The notes under the pieces were generated by a model. That model was given only the letters and a program-made list of their open reading frames with translations, was not told the DNA's origin and did no database searches. The translations under genes were made by a program, and so were the position numbers. 64,000 bases of DNA, from contig NZ_AP022871.1 of the NCBI RefSeq assembly GCF_011764565.1, positions 6,138,320 through 6,202,319 of the forward strand, read 5' to 3'. The stretch comes from Phytohabitans suffuscus (GTDB lineage Bacteria > Actinomycetota > Actinomycetes > Mycobacteriales > Micromonosporaceae). This document shows, piece by piece, positions 33,593 through 43,984 of this stretch. The stretch's first letter is position 1, and each line of letters starts with the position of its first letter.

Positions 33593-36574
33593 ATGACGGA
33601 TGGCCTACGCGTACGCCCGGGGCAGGTGCGCCTGCTGGGGCCGGTGGAGTTGGCCGGTCCGGTTGGGCCGGTCCCGCTCGCCGCCGGCGCGCGCCGGCTG
33701 CTCGCCGTTCTCGGCCTGCGCGGCGGTGAGGTGGTCGGCTGGGCCCAGCTGAGCGCGGCGGGCCTCGACCCGGTGGCCCTCGACCGCGACTCGGCGGCGC
33801 TCGCCGGTGCCCTGGCCCGCGCCGGCTTGCGCGGCGCGCTGCAGACCCGCGCCTCCGGCATGCGGCTGTCCGGGCGGTACGTCGACGCCCTGCGCTACCA
33901 CGACGAGCTGCGCCGCGCCCGTTCCCGCCGTACGGCCGGCGACCTGCCCGCCGCGGTCGCCCTCTACGACCGCGCGCTGGCCCGCTGGCGCTCCGGGACG
34001 CCGCTCGACGGCGCCGCGCTCGCCGGCTGGGCCGAGGCGGAGGCCAAGCGGCTGCGCGACAGCCGCACCCGGGCCCGCGAGGAGCGGTGGGACTGCGTGC
34101 TGCGGCAGGCCGCCGACGCGGTCCGGGCCAGCGGCGCGCCGGTCGCCGACCGGGCCGCGGTGCGCGCCGGCATCGAGGGCACCAGGGCGGCGCAGGAGGC
34201 GGCCACCGAGCTCGAGGCGGGCGTGGCCAAGCACCCGCTGCGCGAGCGCCGGTGGGAGCTGCTGCTGACCGCGACGCTGCTGAGCCGCGGTCGGGCCGCC
34301 GCCCGTTCGGTGTACGAGCGCGCCCTGCGCACCTTCGCCGACCAGCTGGGCGTCGAGCCGGGCGAGCGGCTGCGCGCCCTCGCCGCGGCCGCCGAGCGGG
34401 GCGACATCGCCGAGCTGCCCGCGCCGCCGCGCCCCGAGCCCCGCGCGCCGCGCCGGGTGGCGGCGCCCCCGGTGCCGCTGACCAGCCTGCTCGGCCGCGA
34501 GGCGCTGCTCGACGACATCGCGGTACGGCTCGCCGGGCACCGGCTGGTCACGCTCGTCGGGCCCGGCGGCGCCGGCAAGACCCGGCTGGCCATCGCCGCG
34601 GCCGGCCGGCCCTGGGGCGCGGACGGTCCGGTGGCCTGGTTCGTCGACCTCAGCGTCGTCGACCGGCCGGGGCGGGTGCCCGCCGCCGTCGCCGAGACCC
34701 TCGGCCTGCGCGAGGACCCCGGCCTCGACCCGGTCGACGCGATCGCCGAGGAGATCGGTCCGCACGCGGTGCTGCTGGTCCTGGACAACTGCGAGCACCT
34801 CGTCGCCGGCTGCGGCGAGCTGGCCCGCCAGCTGCTCGCGCGCTGCCCGCGGCTGCGGATCCTCGCCACCAGCCGGGCGCCGCTGCGGGCCGAGGACGAG
34901 TCCGTCGTGCCCGTGCCGCCGCTGCCGGTGCCGGCCGCCGGCACCGGCCACACCCTGGCCGAGCTGGCCACGCACGCCGCGACGAGGCTCTTCCTGGAGC
35001 GGGCGCAGGCCCGCTCCGGCCGTCCGGTGCCGGAGGGCAGCGCCGACGCGGTGGCCCAGCTCTGCGCCGAGCTTGACGGGCTGCCGCTGGCGATCGAGCT
35101 GGCCGCCGCGCGCACCCCGCTGCTGAGCGTGCCGGAGATCGTCGCCCGCATCCGCACCGACCAGCGGCTGCTGCACAGCCCCGACCCCACCGCCCCGGCC
35201 CGCCACCGCACCGTGGCCGCCGCGGTCGAGTCGAGCCTCGAGCAGCTCGGGCCGGACGTGCAGCGGTTCTTCGAGCGGCTCGCGGTCTTCGCGGGCGGCT
35301 TCGACGCCGACGCCGCGGACGCCCTGCGGGCCGGCACCTGCTCCGACCCCACCGCGCTCGACCAGCTCGTCGACGCCTCCCTCGTCGAGCAGGGCTCGGG
35401 CCGCTACCGGCTGCTCATGCCGATCCGCCGGCACGCGCTGGCCCGACTGCACGCGGACGTGCCCGCCGCCCGCACCGCGCACGCCGCCCACTACCTGCGG
35501 CTGGCCGAGTCGGCCGACGCCGACCTGCGCGGCCACGCCCAGGAGTCCGGCCTGGCCCGCCTCCGCGCCGACGCGGCCAACCTGCGCGCCGCCATGGCGT
35601 GGCTGGCCGAGGCCCGCCCGAGCGCCGTGCCCTTCGGCGACCTGCGCCTGGCCACCGCCCTGGCGATGTTCTGCCGGATCGAGGGGCACTACCGCGAGGC
35701 CCGCGGCTGGCTCGCCGCCGCGCTGGCCCGCCATCCCCGCGCACCCGCCCTGCTGCGCGGCGCCGCCGCGGCCGACGCGGCCATGCTCGCGATGCTGCTG
35801 TGCGACTACTCCGCCGCCGCCGAGTACGCCGGCTCCGCCCGCGCCGCCTACCGCGCGCTCGGCGACCGCAGGGCCGAGGCGCGGGTGGAGATGATCCTCG
35901 GCTCGGTGGCCCGCGAGCGCGCCCAGTACGAGGCGTCCGCCGCCCACCTCGACAAGGCCGCCGCCATCTACGTCGAGTGCGGCGACGAGCTGGGCGAGGC
36001 CCGCGCGGTCCAGCTGCGCGGCTTCACGGCCTGGCTCGCCGGCGACTTCGACCGCGCCGAGCTGCGGCTGCGGGCCTGCCGGCGCTGGTTCGAGCGGCTG
36101 GGCGACGCCGAGGCGTCCGCCTCCGCGCTCATGAACCTCGGCGCGGTCGCCCTCTACCGCGGTGACACCGACCGGGCCACCAGCCTGCTCGACGCCGCCC
36201 TGGAGCGGTACGCGGCGCTGGGCTTCCCCGAGGGCGTCGGATGGGCGCACAACCTGCGCGGCCTCGTCGAGCTCCGCACCGGCCGGGCCGACCGGGCGGA
36301 GGAGCACCTGGCGCTGAGCCTGGCGACCCACCGCAAGGTCGGCGACCGCTGGCGTACGGCGAGCGTGCTGGAGGCGCTCGCCGAGGTCCACCGCCGCGAC
36401 GACCCGACCCGCGCCGCCGAGCTGCTGGCCGACGCGAGCCGTATCCGCGACGAGATCGGCGCCCCGGTCCCCGCCTGCGAACGCCCCGACACCGAGGCCA
36501 CCGCCGCCGCGCTGCGCGCCGCCCTCGGCGACGGCACCCCACTGCCCGCCCGCGCCCTGATCCCCCCGCTCTAG
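33593..36574 (+). CDS. Large AfsR-like regulator (BTAD, NB-ARC ATPase, TPR)
   Basis: A 993-residue STAND-type regulator. Residues 10-95 are a reduced, divergent winged-helix region, 100-260 a BTAD helical domain (RRWELLLTATLLSRGRAAAR, then ALRTFADQLGVEPGERL). An NB-ARC ATPase follows, with Walker A VGPGGAGKTRLA at 322-333 and Walker B LLVLDNCEHLV, ILATSRAPL and LDGLPLAIELAAART. TPR-like helices fill 640-960. Such proteins activate transcription in an ATP-dependent way; targets are unknown. The degenerate DNA-binding domain makes it uncertain that it binds DNA alone. Its TAG stop lies within the CTAG target duplication of the MITE that follows. Confidence 0.9.
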   Translation: MTDGLRVRPGQVRLLGPVELAGPVGPVPLAAGARRLLAVLGLRGGEVVGWAQLSAAGLDPVALDRDSAALAGALARAGLRGALQTRASGMRLSGRYVDALRYHDELRRARSRRTAGDLPAAVALYDRALARWRSGTPLDGAALAGWAEAEAKRLRDSRTRAREERWDCVLRQAADAVRASGAPVADRAAVRAGIEGTRAAQEAATELEAGVAKHPLRERRWELLLTATLLSRGRAAARSVYERALRTFADQLGVEPGERLRALAAAAERGDIAELPAPPRPEPRAPRRVAAPPVPLTSLLGREALLDDIAVRLAGHRLVTLVGPGGAGKTRLAIAAAGRPWGADGPVAWFVDLSVVDRPGRVPAAVAETLGLREDPGLDPVDAIAEEIGPHAVLLVLDNCEHLVAGCGELARQLLARCPRLRILATSRAPLRAEDESVVPVPPLPVPAAGTGHTLAELATHAATRLFLERAQARSGRPVPEGSADAVAQLCAELDGLPLAIELAAARTPLLSVPEIVARIRTDQRLLHSPDPTAPARHRTVAAAVESSLEQLGPDVQRFFERLAVFAGGFDADAADALRAGTCSDPTALDQLVDASLVEQGSGRYRLLMPIRRHALARLHADVPAARTAHAAHYLRLAESADADLRGHAQESGLARLRADAANLRAAMAWLAEARPSAVPFGDLRLATALAMFCRIEGHYREARGWLAAALARHPRAPALLRGAAAADAAMLAMLLCDYSAAAEYAGSARAAYRALGDRRAEARVEMILGSVARERAQYEASAAHLDKAAAIYVECGDELGEARAVQLRGFTAWLAGDFDRAELRLRACRRWFERLGDAEASASALMNLGAVALYRGDTDRATSLLDAALERYAALGFPEGVGWAHNLRGLVELRTGRADRAEEHLALSLATHRKVGDRWRTASVLEALAEVHRRDDPTRAAELLADASRIRDEIGAPVPACERPDTEATAAALRAALGDGTPLPARALIPPL

Positions 36575-36737
36575 GGCGTGTTTCATAAGGGTCGGTCGAG
36601 CCGAGGCGAGGTCCAGGCGGCGTCCGGTGGTGCCGGGCGGAAGGTCGCATACCGGTGTTGTATGTGGCCTTTCGTCCGGTGCCGCTGGTCGTCGTCTGGG
36701 CCCGCCGCAGGCCGGGCATGCCCTTATGAAACACGCC
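36575..36737. mobile_element. 163-bp MITE with 17-bp TIRs and CTAG target duplication
   Basis: Perfect 17-bp inverted ends (GGCGTGTTTCATAAGGG at 36575-36591 and its complement at 36721-36737) are flanked by CTAG on both sides (36571-36574 and 36738-36741). No ORF of note is inside. The end sequence resembles IS5-like families, so a full-length relative elsewhere in the genome may mobilise it. It inserted exactly at the stop codon of the AfsR-like gene and regenerated it. Confidence 0.85.
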
Positions 36738-37346
36738 CTAGATCTGGATTTGAGCTGCCGCGATGTCCGCGGTGGTCCGGACCGTCGCTCCCGCAGCCTC
36801 ACCCTCCGCGGTCGGCACGGTCACACCGAGCCGGACCCCGTCGCCAGGCCCCGTCCTCGACGGACCGTTCGTCCCCGCGAGGGCTCGAATCATGCCGCTG
36901 TCGCGGCGCTGTCGCCTTGACCGGCGCGGGTTGGATCGTGCTGTGACCTGCGAAAACGTGGCCGGGAGAATCGCTGACCGCGCGTGTCTGGCCGCTGGGT
37001 CGCCGTCGTGGCTTGCTGTCACTGTCCCGGCGCAACTCGCGTCAGCGAGGGGTGTCTAGAGAGCTTTCGCGGTCAGGGTCGAGCGGATGGCGAGGCGGCC
37101 GGGGTCGCGGTGCGGTGGTGTCGCCGCCGAAGTCGCCTGGTTCGTCGTCGTTGTTCAGCTGATCGTGGAGGGCGGTTGCCTCTGTGGGGCGGCTCGCGTC
37201 CATGATCAGCTGGAGCCGATCCCTCGCGTCCTGCACGGGGCGGGCAGATCGGGCGGAAAGCGGCCGGCGCCAGCTCGGGGAGCGACCGGGCGGCTTCCGG
37301 CTCGTCCCCACTGGCTGGCTGAGGCTCACGATCACCCAGACGAGGA

Positions 37347-37550
37347 GAACAAACCAGACGAATTCGCCGCCTGCCCTCGAACGCGCGGCTCCCGGCCACG
37401 GATCGTGGTATGAAACTGCCCCCAGAGGGGCGGATCCGTACCACGATCCACCGAAACCGACGCCCAGTCTCGACATCGGCGCGGACAGACCAGCGGAAGC
37501 ACAGAGGCCACTGTGGACAGACTCGAACCCTGACCCCGGAAGGTCTCTAG
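37347..37550. repeat. Long direct repeat, copy A
   Basis: About 204 bp, from GAACAAACCAGACG to GGAAGGTCTCTAG, recurs at 37885-38112 at roughly 90% identity by eye. It contains the palindrome 37400-37449, in which GGATCGTGGTA pairs with TACCACGATCC. Confidence 0.75.
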
Positions 37551-37647
37551 TCGTGGCGGCGGTTGCCCCTGCTTTGTCGTAGGTCCGGGTGGCACCGGGT
37601 GGTGGGGCCGGTCCTTGATCGGCGTCGCTGTTGGCTGGCTCTGGGCA

Positions 37648-37695
37648 GATCGTGGTACCTGGCTGCCGCTGGAGGAGCAGCTGTGTACCACGATC
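37648..37695. repeat. GATCGTGGTAC hairpin, divergent copy
   Basis: GATCGTGGTAC at 37648-37658 pairs with its exact complement at 37685-37695, with a different loop from the other family members. It lies between the two long direct repeats. Confidence 0.65.
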
Positions 37696-37884
37696 CGCGC
37701 CTTGGGTTGATCCCGAAGCGTCGATCACGGGAAAGGGCGGTCCGGCGCGGTGGTCGTTCGCCCGGACTCAGCGTGATGCCGGCAGGGCATGGTTTGGGTA
37801 AACGGTCACCAGTGCCAGCGCGACACGAAATCACCTCGCGGCCGGGGTCGCGCACGTGGCTGTGTCGCCGGAACCGATCCCTCA

Positions 37885-38112
37885 GAACAAACCAGGCGAA
37901 TTCGCCGCCGCCATCACCCCTACCCTCGAACGCGCGGGCTCCCGGCCACGGATCGTGGTATGAAACTGCCCCCAGAGGAGCCCCCAGAGGGGCGGATCCG
38001 TACCACGATCCGCCGAAACCGGCGCCCAGTCTCGACATCGGCGCGGACAGACCAGCGGAAGCACAGAGGTCACTGTGGACAGACTCGAACCCGGACCCCG
38101 GAAGGTCTCTAG
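37885..38112. repeat. Long direct repeat, copy B
   Basis: Second copy of the repeat at 37347-37550, about 24 bp longer through small insertions (extra CCCCCAGAGGAG in the loop, and extra bases after TTCGCCGCC). Palindrome at 37950-38011. Both copies end with CACTGTGGACAGACTCGAAC and GGAAGGTCTCTAG. Confidence 0.75.
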
Positions 38113-38450
38113 ACGGACATTTCCACAGGTCATGGGTCCGCCTCAATCGGCCAGCAGAAGTCCTCCAGGGGCGGTGATTCGTCACGGACGGTCCGCGCTG
38201 TCGCCGATCGAGGGATCCATCCGAGTCCGGAGTCCGGGCCGGCTCGGCGATGGGGGAAGGGCGTCGCCTGGAGCGTTGACCGCTCCTGGGGCGCCGCGGG
38301 CTGGGGTGTGTCGCGCGGAGGGTGAGGCCGCGGGAGCAACGGTCCGGACCACCGCGGACGTCGCGGTAGCCCGAATCTTTCAGGGTCGGGGTCATGCTCC
38401 GGCTCCGCGGGTCCGGCTCCGCGGGCGTCGGCGGGCAGCTGGACGTCCGG

Positions 38451-39299
38451 TCAGGCCGTGGGGAACAGGGACGGGGTGGCGATGCAGGCGGTGCCCACCC
38501 GGCGGAAGCCGACCCGCGCGTACACGCGGGCGATGTCGTCGCTGCCGGCCGAGAGAAAGACCAGGTCGACCCCGGCGTCGAGGGCGTGCCGCGCCAGGGC
38601 GGCCGTCACCGCCGCGCCGAGGCCCCGGCGGCGGGCCGTCGGGAGGGTGGCCACGCCGGCGATCTCGGCGACGCCGTCCACCCGCTGGAGGATGCCGCTG
38701 GCCAGGACTCCCCGCAGGTCAGGGTCGGCTACCGGGGGTGACAAATATCCCAGTGCCGACGCGCGGCGGCCGGCGTCCATCATGCGGCGCTCGTCCGCCA
38801 GCTCCTCGGCGGAGACCGGCAGCACCGCGGCGTCCCGGTCCTTGGGACCGGCCGGGCCGTTCGACGTGCCCGGGGCGCCGAACCCCACCGCGCCGACCGC
38901 GCGGCGCACCGCCACGTCGGTGGCGAACGACGGCGCCTCGTGGTCGAGGAAGCGGACATCCGCGCCCACCGGGATGGCCAGCGCGGACGGGTCGAGCACC
39001 ATCAGCGGCGCCTCGAGCACGGCCAGGCCCGCGGAACGGGCCACGGCCAGCAGGTCCGGCGTTACCTCGTGTACCCATTCGAATGCTTCCGGTGCACCGA
39101 TCGCGCGCTGTCTGGCCCGAACCGAGGTAATGTCAGCGGCGGAAGGCGGCTCTTCGACGCCCAGGCGGGGGCGCGCGTAGAACGGCCAACCCGGTCCGTC
39201 CCGGACGAAGAGCACCAGTCCCCCAAAATCCTCGGTGTGGGCGCCGTCCCTGGGCACGGCGTCGTAGAAGCGTTCCAACCGCTCGAACAGTTCAGCCAC
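38451..39299 (-). CDS. GNAT-family acetyltransferase
   Basis: A 282-residue protein whose C-terminal half (residues 170-275) is a GNAT domain: EIAGVATLPTARRRGLGAAV is the acetyl-CoA pyrophosphate-binding motif, followed by LVFLSAGSDDIARVYARVGF. The N-terminal half (FGGLVLFVRDGPGWPFYARP) is a second, degenerate GNAT-like domain. GTG 39299 is the start. It is divergent from gltB with about 115 bp between starts. The acceptor substrate is unknown. Confidence 0.85.
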   Translation of the reverse strand: MAELFERLERFYDAVPRDGAHTEDFGGLVLFVRDGPGWPFYARPRLGVEEPPSAADITSVRARQRAIGAPEAFEWVHEVTPDLLAVARSAGLAVLEAPLMVLDPSALAIPVGADVRFLDHEAPSFATDVAVRRAVGAVGFGAPGTSNGPAGPKDRDAAVLPVSAEELADERRMMDAGRRASALGYLSPPVADPDLRGVLASGILQRVDGVAEIAGVATLPTARRRGLGAAVTAALARHALDAGVDLVFLSAGSDDIARVYARVGFRRVGTACIATPSLFPTA

Positions 39300-39416
39300 G
39301 TGTGATCAATCTCCGCTGGTGGAGTTCAGGAACCCCTAACGTAGACTCGAATGACTCAGCAGGGCCGACGTCGTCCCGACCTATCCCACGTAGCGCGAGC
39401 GACGACAGGAGGCCCG

Positions 39417-42400
39417 GTGGTTCATCCGCACCCTCAGCGCACCTCCGAAGGGCTCTACGACCCGGCGTACGAGCATGACGCCTGCGGTGTGGCCTTCGTG
39501 GCGGATATGGCGGGCCATCGATCCCACGACGTCGTCGCCAAGGGCCTTTCCGCGCTCTGCCGCCTCGACCACCGGGGCGCCCGCGGCGCTGAGCCCAACA
39601 CCGGTGACGGCGCCGGCATCATGCTCCAGGTGCCCGACGAGTTCTTCCGGGCCGTGGTCGACTTCCCCTCCCGCCCGCCGGGCAGTACGCGACGGGCCTC
39701 GTCTTCCTCCCGCACGACGCCGAGGCCGCGGCTCGCGCGATCCGGGTGTTGGAGAAGTACGCGCTCGTGGAGGGCGCCGACGTGCTGGGCTGGCGCGAGC
39801 TGCCGGTCGACCCGAGCGAGCTGGGCGAGAGCGCCGAGGCGGCCCGCCCGCGGATCCGGCAGGTGTTCCTGGCCGCCCACCGGCTGACCGACACCCCGGA
39901 GGGTCCGGCGGGCAGCCCGCTGCGCGGGATCGACCTCGACCGGGTGGCGTTCTGCGTGCGCAAGCAGACCGAGCGCGAGACCGCCGAGCGCGGCGTCGGC
40001 GCGTACTTCCCGTCCCTGTCCTCGCGCACCATCACCTACAAGGGCATGCTGACGCCGGCGCAGGTGCCGGCGTTCTTTCCCGACCTGCGTGACGAGCGGG
40101 TCGCCAGCGCGATCGCGTTGGTCCACTCGCGGTTCTCGACCAACACGTTCCCGTCGTGGCCGCTGGCCCACCCGTACCGCTTCATTGCCCACAACGGCGA
40201 GATCAACACCATCCGGGGCAACAAGAACTGGATGAACGCCCGCGAGGCGCTGCTCGCCTCGAAGGCGATCCCGGGCAACCTCAAGCGGCTCTTCCCGATC
40301 TGCACGCCGGACGCCTCCGACGCGGCGAACGTCGACGAGGTGCTCGAGCTGCTGCACCTGGCCGGGCGGAGCCTGCCGCACGCGATGCTCATGATGATCC
40401 CGGAGGCGTGGGAGAACGACCCGGACATGGAGCCGGCCCGCCGGGCGTTCTACCGCTTCCACGCGAGCCTGATGGAGCCGTGGGACGGTCCGGCCGCGGT
40501 GGCGTTCACGGACGGCACCGTGGTCGGCGCCGTGCTCGACCGCAACGGCCTGCGCCCCGGCCGCTGGTGGCAGACCAGCGACGGCCTGGTGGTGCTCGGC
40601 AGCGAGGCGGGCGTGCTCGACCTCGACCCGGCGACCGTGGTGGCCAAGGGCCGCCTCCAGCCGGGCCGCATGTTCCTGGTCGACACCGCCGCCGGCCGCA
40701 TCGTGCAGGACGCCGGGGTCAAGGCCGAGCTGGCGGCCGCCCAGCCGTACGACGAGTGGCTGCACGCCGGCCTCATCGACCTCGGTGACCTGCCCGAGCG
40801 CGAGCACATCGTCTACACCCACGACTCGGTGCAGCGGCGGCAGCAGACGTTCGGCTACACCGAAGAGGAGCTCAAGATCCTGCTGGCGCCGATGGCGCGC
40901 AGCGGCAACGAGCCGCTCGGCTCGATGGGCACCGACACGCCGATCTCGCCGCTGTCCACCCGCCCGCGCCTGCTGTACGACTACTTCCACCAGCTCTTCG
41001 CCCAGGTGACCAACCCGCCGCTGGACGCGATCCGCGAGGAGCTGGTCACCAGCCTCCAGTCGACGATCGGCCCGGAGGGCAACCTGCTCGACCCCGGTCC
41101 GGCCAGCTGCCGGCAGATCGTGCTGCCCTACCCCGTGATCGACAACGACGAGCTGGCGAAGATCCTCTCCGTCGACGCCGACGGCGACCTGCCCGGCTTC
41201 AAGGCGGTGCGGGTCTCCGGGCTGTACCCGCTGCGCGACGGCGCGGCCGGCATCAAGGCGCGGCTCACCCAGATCTGCCGCCACGTCTCCGAGGCGATCG
41301 AAGACGGCGTCCGCATCCTGGTGCTCTCCGACCGCGACAGCAACGCGACGCTCGCGCCCATCCCGTCGCTGTTGCTCACCGCGGCGGTCCACCAGCATCT
41401 GGTACGCGAGCAGACGCGCACCCAGGTGGCGCTCATCGTCGAGAGTGGAGACTGCCGCGAGGTGCACCACGCGGCCGTGCTGGTCGGATACGGCGCGGCG
41501 GCCGTCAACCCGTACCTGGCGTTCGAGTCGGTCGAAGACCTCATCGCCACCGGAGCCCTCGCCGGGCTGGAGCCGGCGACGGCCGTGCGCAACTACGTCA
41601 AGGCGCTCGGCAAGGGCGTCCTGAAGATCATGTCCAAGATGGGCATCTCGACGGTCTCGTCGTACTGCGGTGCGCAGGTCTTCGAGGCGGTCGGCCTCGA
41701 CGCGCGGCTCGTGGAGCGCTACTTCGCCGGCACGCCCGGAAAGATCGGCGGTGCCGGGCTCGCCGAGATCCACGAGGAGATCAAGGCCCGCCACGACCGG
41801 GCGTACCCGGCCAACCAGGCCGAGCGCACCCACCGGCGCCTCGACGTCGGCGGCGAGTACCAGTGGCGCCGCGAGGGCGAGCTGCACCTGTTCAACCCGG
41901 AGACGGTGTTCCTGCTGCAGCACGCCACCCGCAGCCGCCAGTACCACGTGTTCCAGAAGTACACGTCCACAGTGGACAAGCTGGCGGCGGAGGCCGGCTC
42001 GCTGCGCGGGCTGTTCACGCTCCGCACCGGGGTCCGCCCGCCCGTGCCGCTCGACGAGGTCGAGCCGGTCAGCGAGATCGTCAAGCGCTTCGCCACCGGC
42101 GCGATGTCGTACGGCTCGATCTCGGCCGAGGCGCACGAGACGCTCGCCATCGCGATGAACAACCTCGGCGGCAAGTCCAACACCGGCGAGGGCGGCGAAG
42201 ACGTCGAGCGCCTCCACGACCCGTCCCGCCGCTCCGCGGTCAAGCAGGTCGCGAGTGGACGGTTCGGCGTCACGAGCGAATACCTGGTCAACGCCGACGA
42301 CCTCCAGATCAAGATGGCCCAGGGCGCCAAGCCCGGCGAGGGCGGCCAGCTGCCCGGCAACAAGGTGTGGCCGTGGATCGCCAAGACCCGGCACGCCACG

Positions 42401-43984
42401 CCCGGCGTCGGCCTCATCTCGCCGCCGCCGCACCACGACATCTACTCCATCGAAGACCTCGCGCAGCTGGTGCACGACCTCAAGTGCGTCAACCCCGCGG
42501 CGCGGGTACACGTCAAGCTCGTCTCGGAGATCGGGGTCGGCACCGTCGCCGCGGGCGTCGCCAAGCTCAAGGCCGACGTCATCCTGATCTCCGGCCACGA
42601 CGGCGGCACCGGCGCGTCCCCGCTCAACTCGCTCAAGCACGCCGGCACGCCGTGGGAGCTGGGCCTGGCCGAGGCGCAGCAGACGCTGCTGCTCAACCGC
42701 CTGCGCGACCGCGTCACCGTGCAGGTCGACGGCCAGCTCAAGACCGGCCGCGACGTGATCGTGGCGGCGCTGCTCGGCGCCGAGGAGTACGGCTTCGCCA
42801 CCGCGCCGCTCATCGTCTCCGGCTGCATCATGATGCGGGTCTGCCACCTCGACACCTGCCCGGTCGGCATCGCCACCCAGAACCCGGTGCTGCGCGAGCG
42901 GTACACGGGCCGGCCCGAGTTCGTGGAGAACTTCTTCACCTTCCTCGCCGAGGAGGTGCGCGGCTACCTGGCGCGGCTGGGCTTCCGCTCGCTCGACGAG
43001 GCGGTCGGCCACGCCGAGATGCTCGACATCGCGCCGGCGGTCGACCACTGGAAGGCGCGCGGCCTCGACCTCGGCCCGGTGCTGCACGTGCCGCGGCTGC
43101 CCGAGGGCGCGGCGCGGCGGCGCATCCGCGACCAGGACCACGGCCTCGACCGGGCGCTCGACAAGGAGCTGATCGCTCTGGCCGCGCCCGCGCTGGAGCG
43201 CCGTGAGCCGGTCCGCGCGGTGCTGGCCGTCCGCAACGAGCACCGCAGTGTCGGCGCGATGCTCGGCGGCGAGGTGGCCCGCGGGTACGGCGGCGCGGGC
43301 CTGCCCGACGACACGATCGACGTGACGCTGCACGGCACGGCCGGCCAGTCGTTCGGCGCGTTCCTGCCGCGCGGCGTGACGCTGCGCCTCTTCGGCGACG
43401 CCAACGACTACGTCGGCAAGGGGCTGTCCGGCGGGCGGATCGTGGTGCGGCCGTTCAGCACCGCGCCGTTCCTGGCCGAGGAGCAGATCATCGCCGGCAA
43501 CACCATCCTCTATGGAGCGACCGGCGGCGAGGTCTTCCTGCGCGGCCGGGTCGGCGAGCGCTTCGCCGTCCGCAACTCCGGCGCGGTGGCCATTGTGGAG
43601 GGTGTCGGCGACCACGGCTGCGAGTACATGACCGGCGGCACCGTCGTGGTCCTCGGCGACACCGGGCGCAACTTCGCGGCCGGCATGTCCGGCGGCACCG
43701 CGTTCGTGTGGCGCCTCGACAAGAGCCGGGTCAACCCTGACCTCGTCGAGCTCGAGCCGCTCAGCGACGAGGAGCAGGCCACGCTGCGCACCCTCGTCGA
43801 GCGGCACTTCGCCGAGACCGACTCGGCCGTCGCCGAGTACCTGCTCAAGCGCTGGCCCGAGGCGGTCGAGGAGTTCACCGCCGTCGTGCCGCGCGACTAC
43901 AAGCGCGTCATGGAGGCCATCCGCACCGCCGAAGCCGCCGGTCGGGACATCGACGAAGCGGTGATGGAGGTCGCTCGTGCCTGA
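39417..43984 (+). CDS. gltB: GltB, glutamate synthase large subunit (one frameshift)
   Basis: The NADPH-GOGAT alpha subunit of about 1,520 residues turns 2-oxoglutarate and glutamine into two glutamates. The glutaminase domain starts at the nucleophile Cys in YEHDACGVAFVAD; the FMN/synthase domain has GGKSNTGEGGEDVERL, and the 3Fe-4S cysteines are in CIMMRVCHLDTCPVG; a GXGXG-type beta-helix domain ends the protein. The frame breaks after EFFRAVVDFP; one extra C in 39665-39668 restores PLPPAGQYATGLVFLPHDAE. GTG 39417 follows AGGAGG. Losing this central enzyme is unlikely, so I suspect a sequence error. Overlaps gltD by eight bases. Confidence 0.95.

Larger units (their letters stand above)
36755..38369. 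repeat. 1.6-kb gene-free element with 56-bp terminal inverted repeats
   Basis: The left end (36755-36810, starting CTGCCGCGATGTCCG) and right end (38314-38369) are inverted copies with about four mismatches in 56. The interior has no gene I can support; open frames there translate repeated DNA. It contains two long direct repeats and three GATCGTGGTAC hairpins. A second, shorter element with the same ends lies at 58662-59035. No transposase is present, so this is a non-autonomous or decayed element. Confidence 0.7.

Noticed and set aside
33605..36802. 1,065-codon minus-strand frame opposite the AfsR-like regulator
   Set aside because: Typical shadow of a high-GC gene; low-complexity Gly/Arg/Ala product with no domain. 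The same holds for the long frames opposite gltB and lgt.
37347..38112. CRISPR-like array
   Set aside because: The repeats are long, only two to three in number and not evenly spaced by unique spacers; no cas gene is nearby.
37042..38395. Two minus-strand frames of 228 and 282 codons in the repeat island
   Set aside because: Both translate the duplicated repeat DNA and the hairpins, and share segments only because the DNA is repeated. No family and no codon-bias support.
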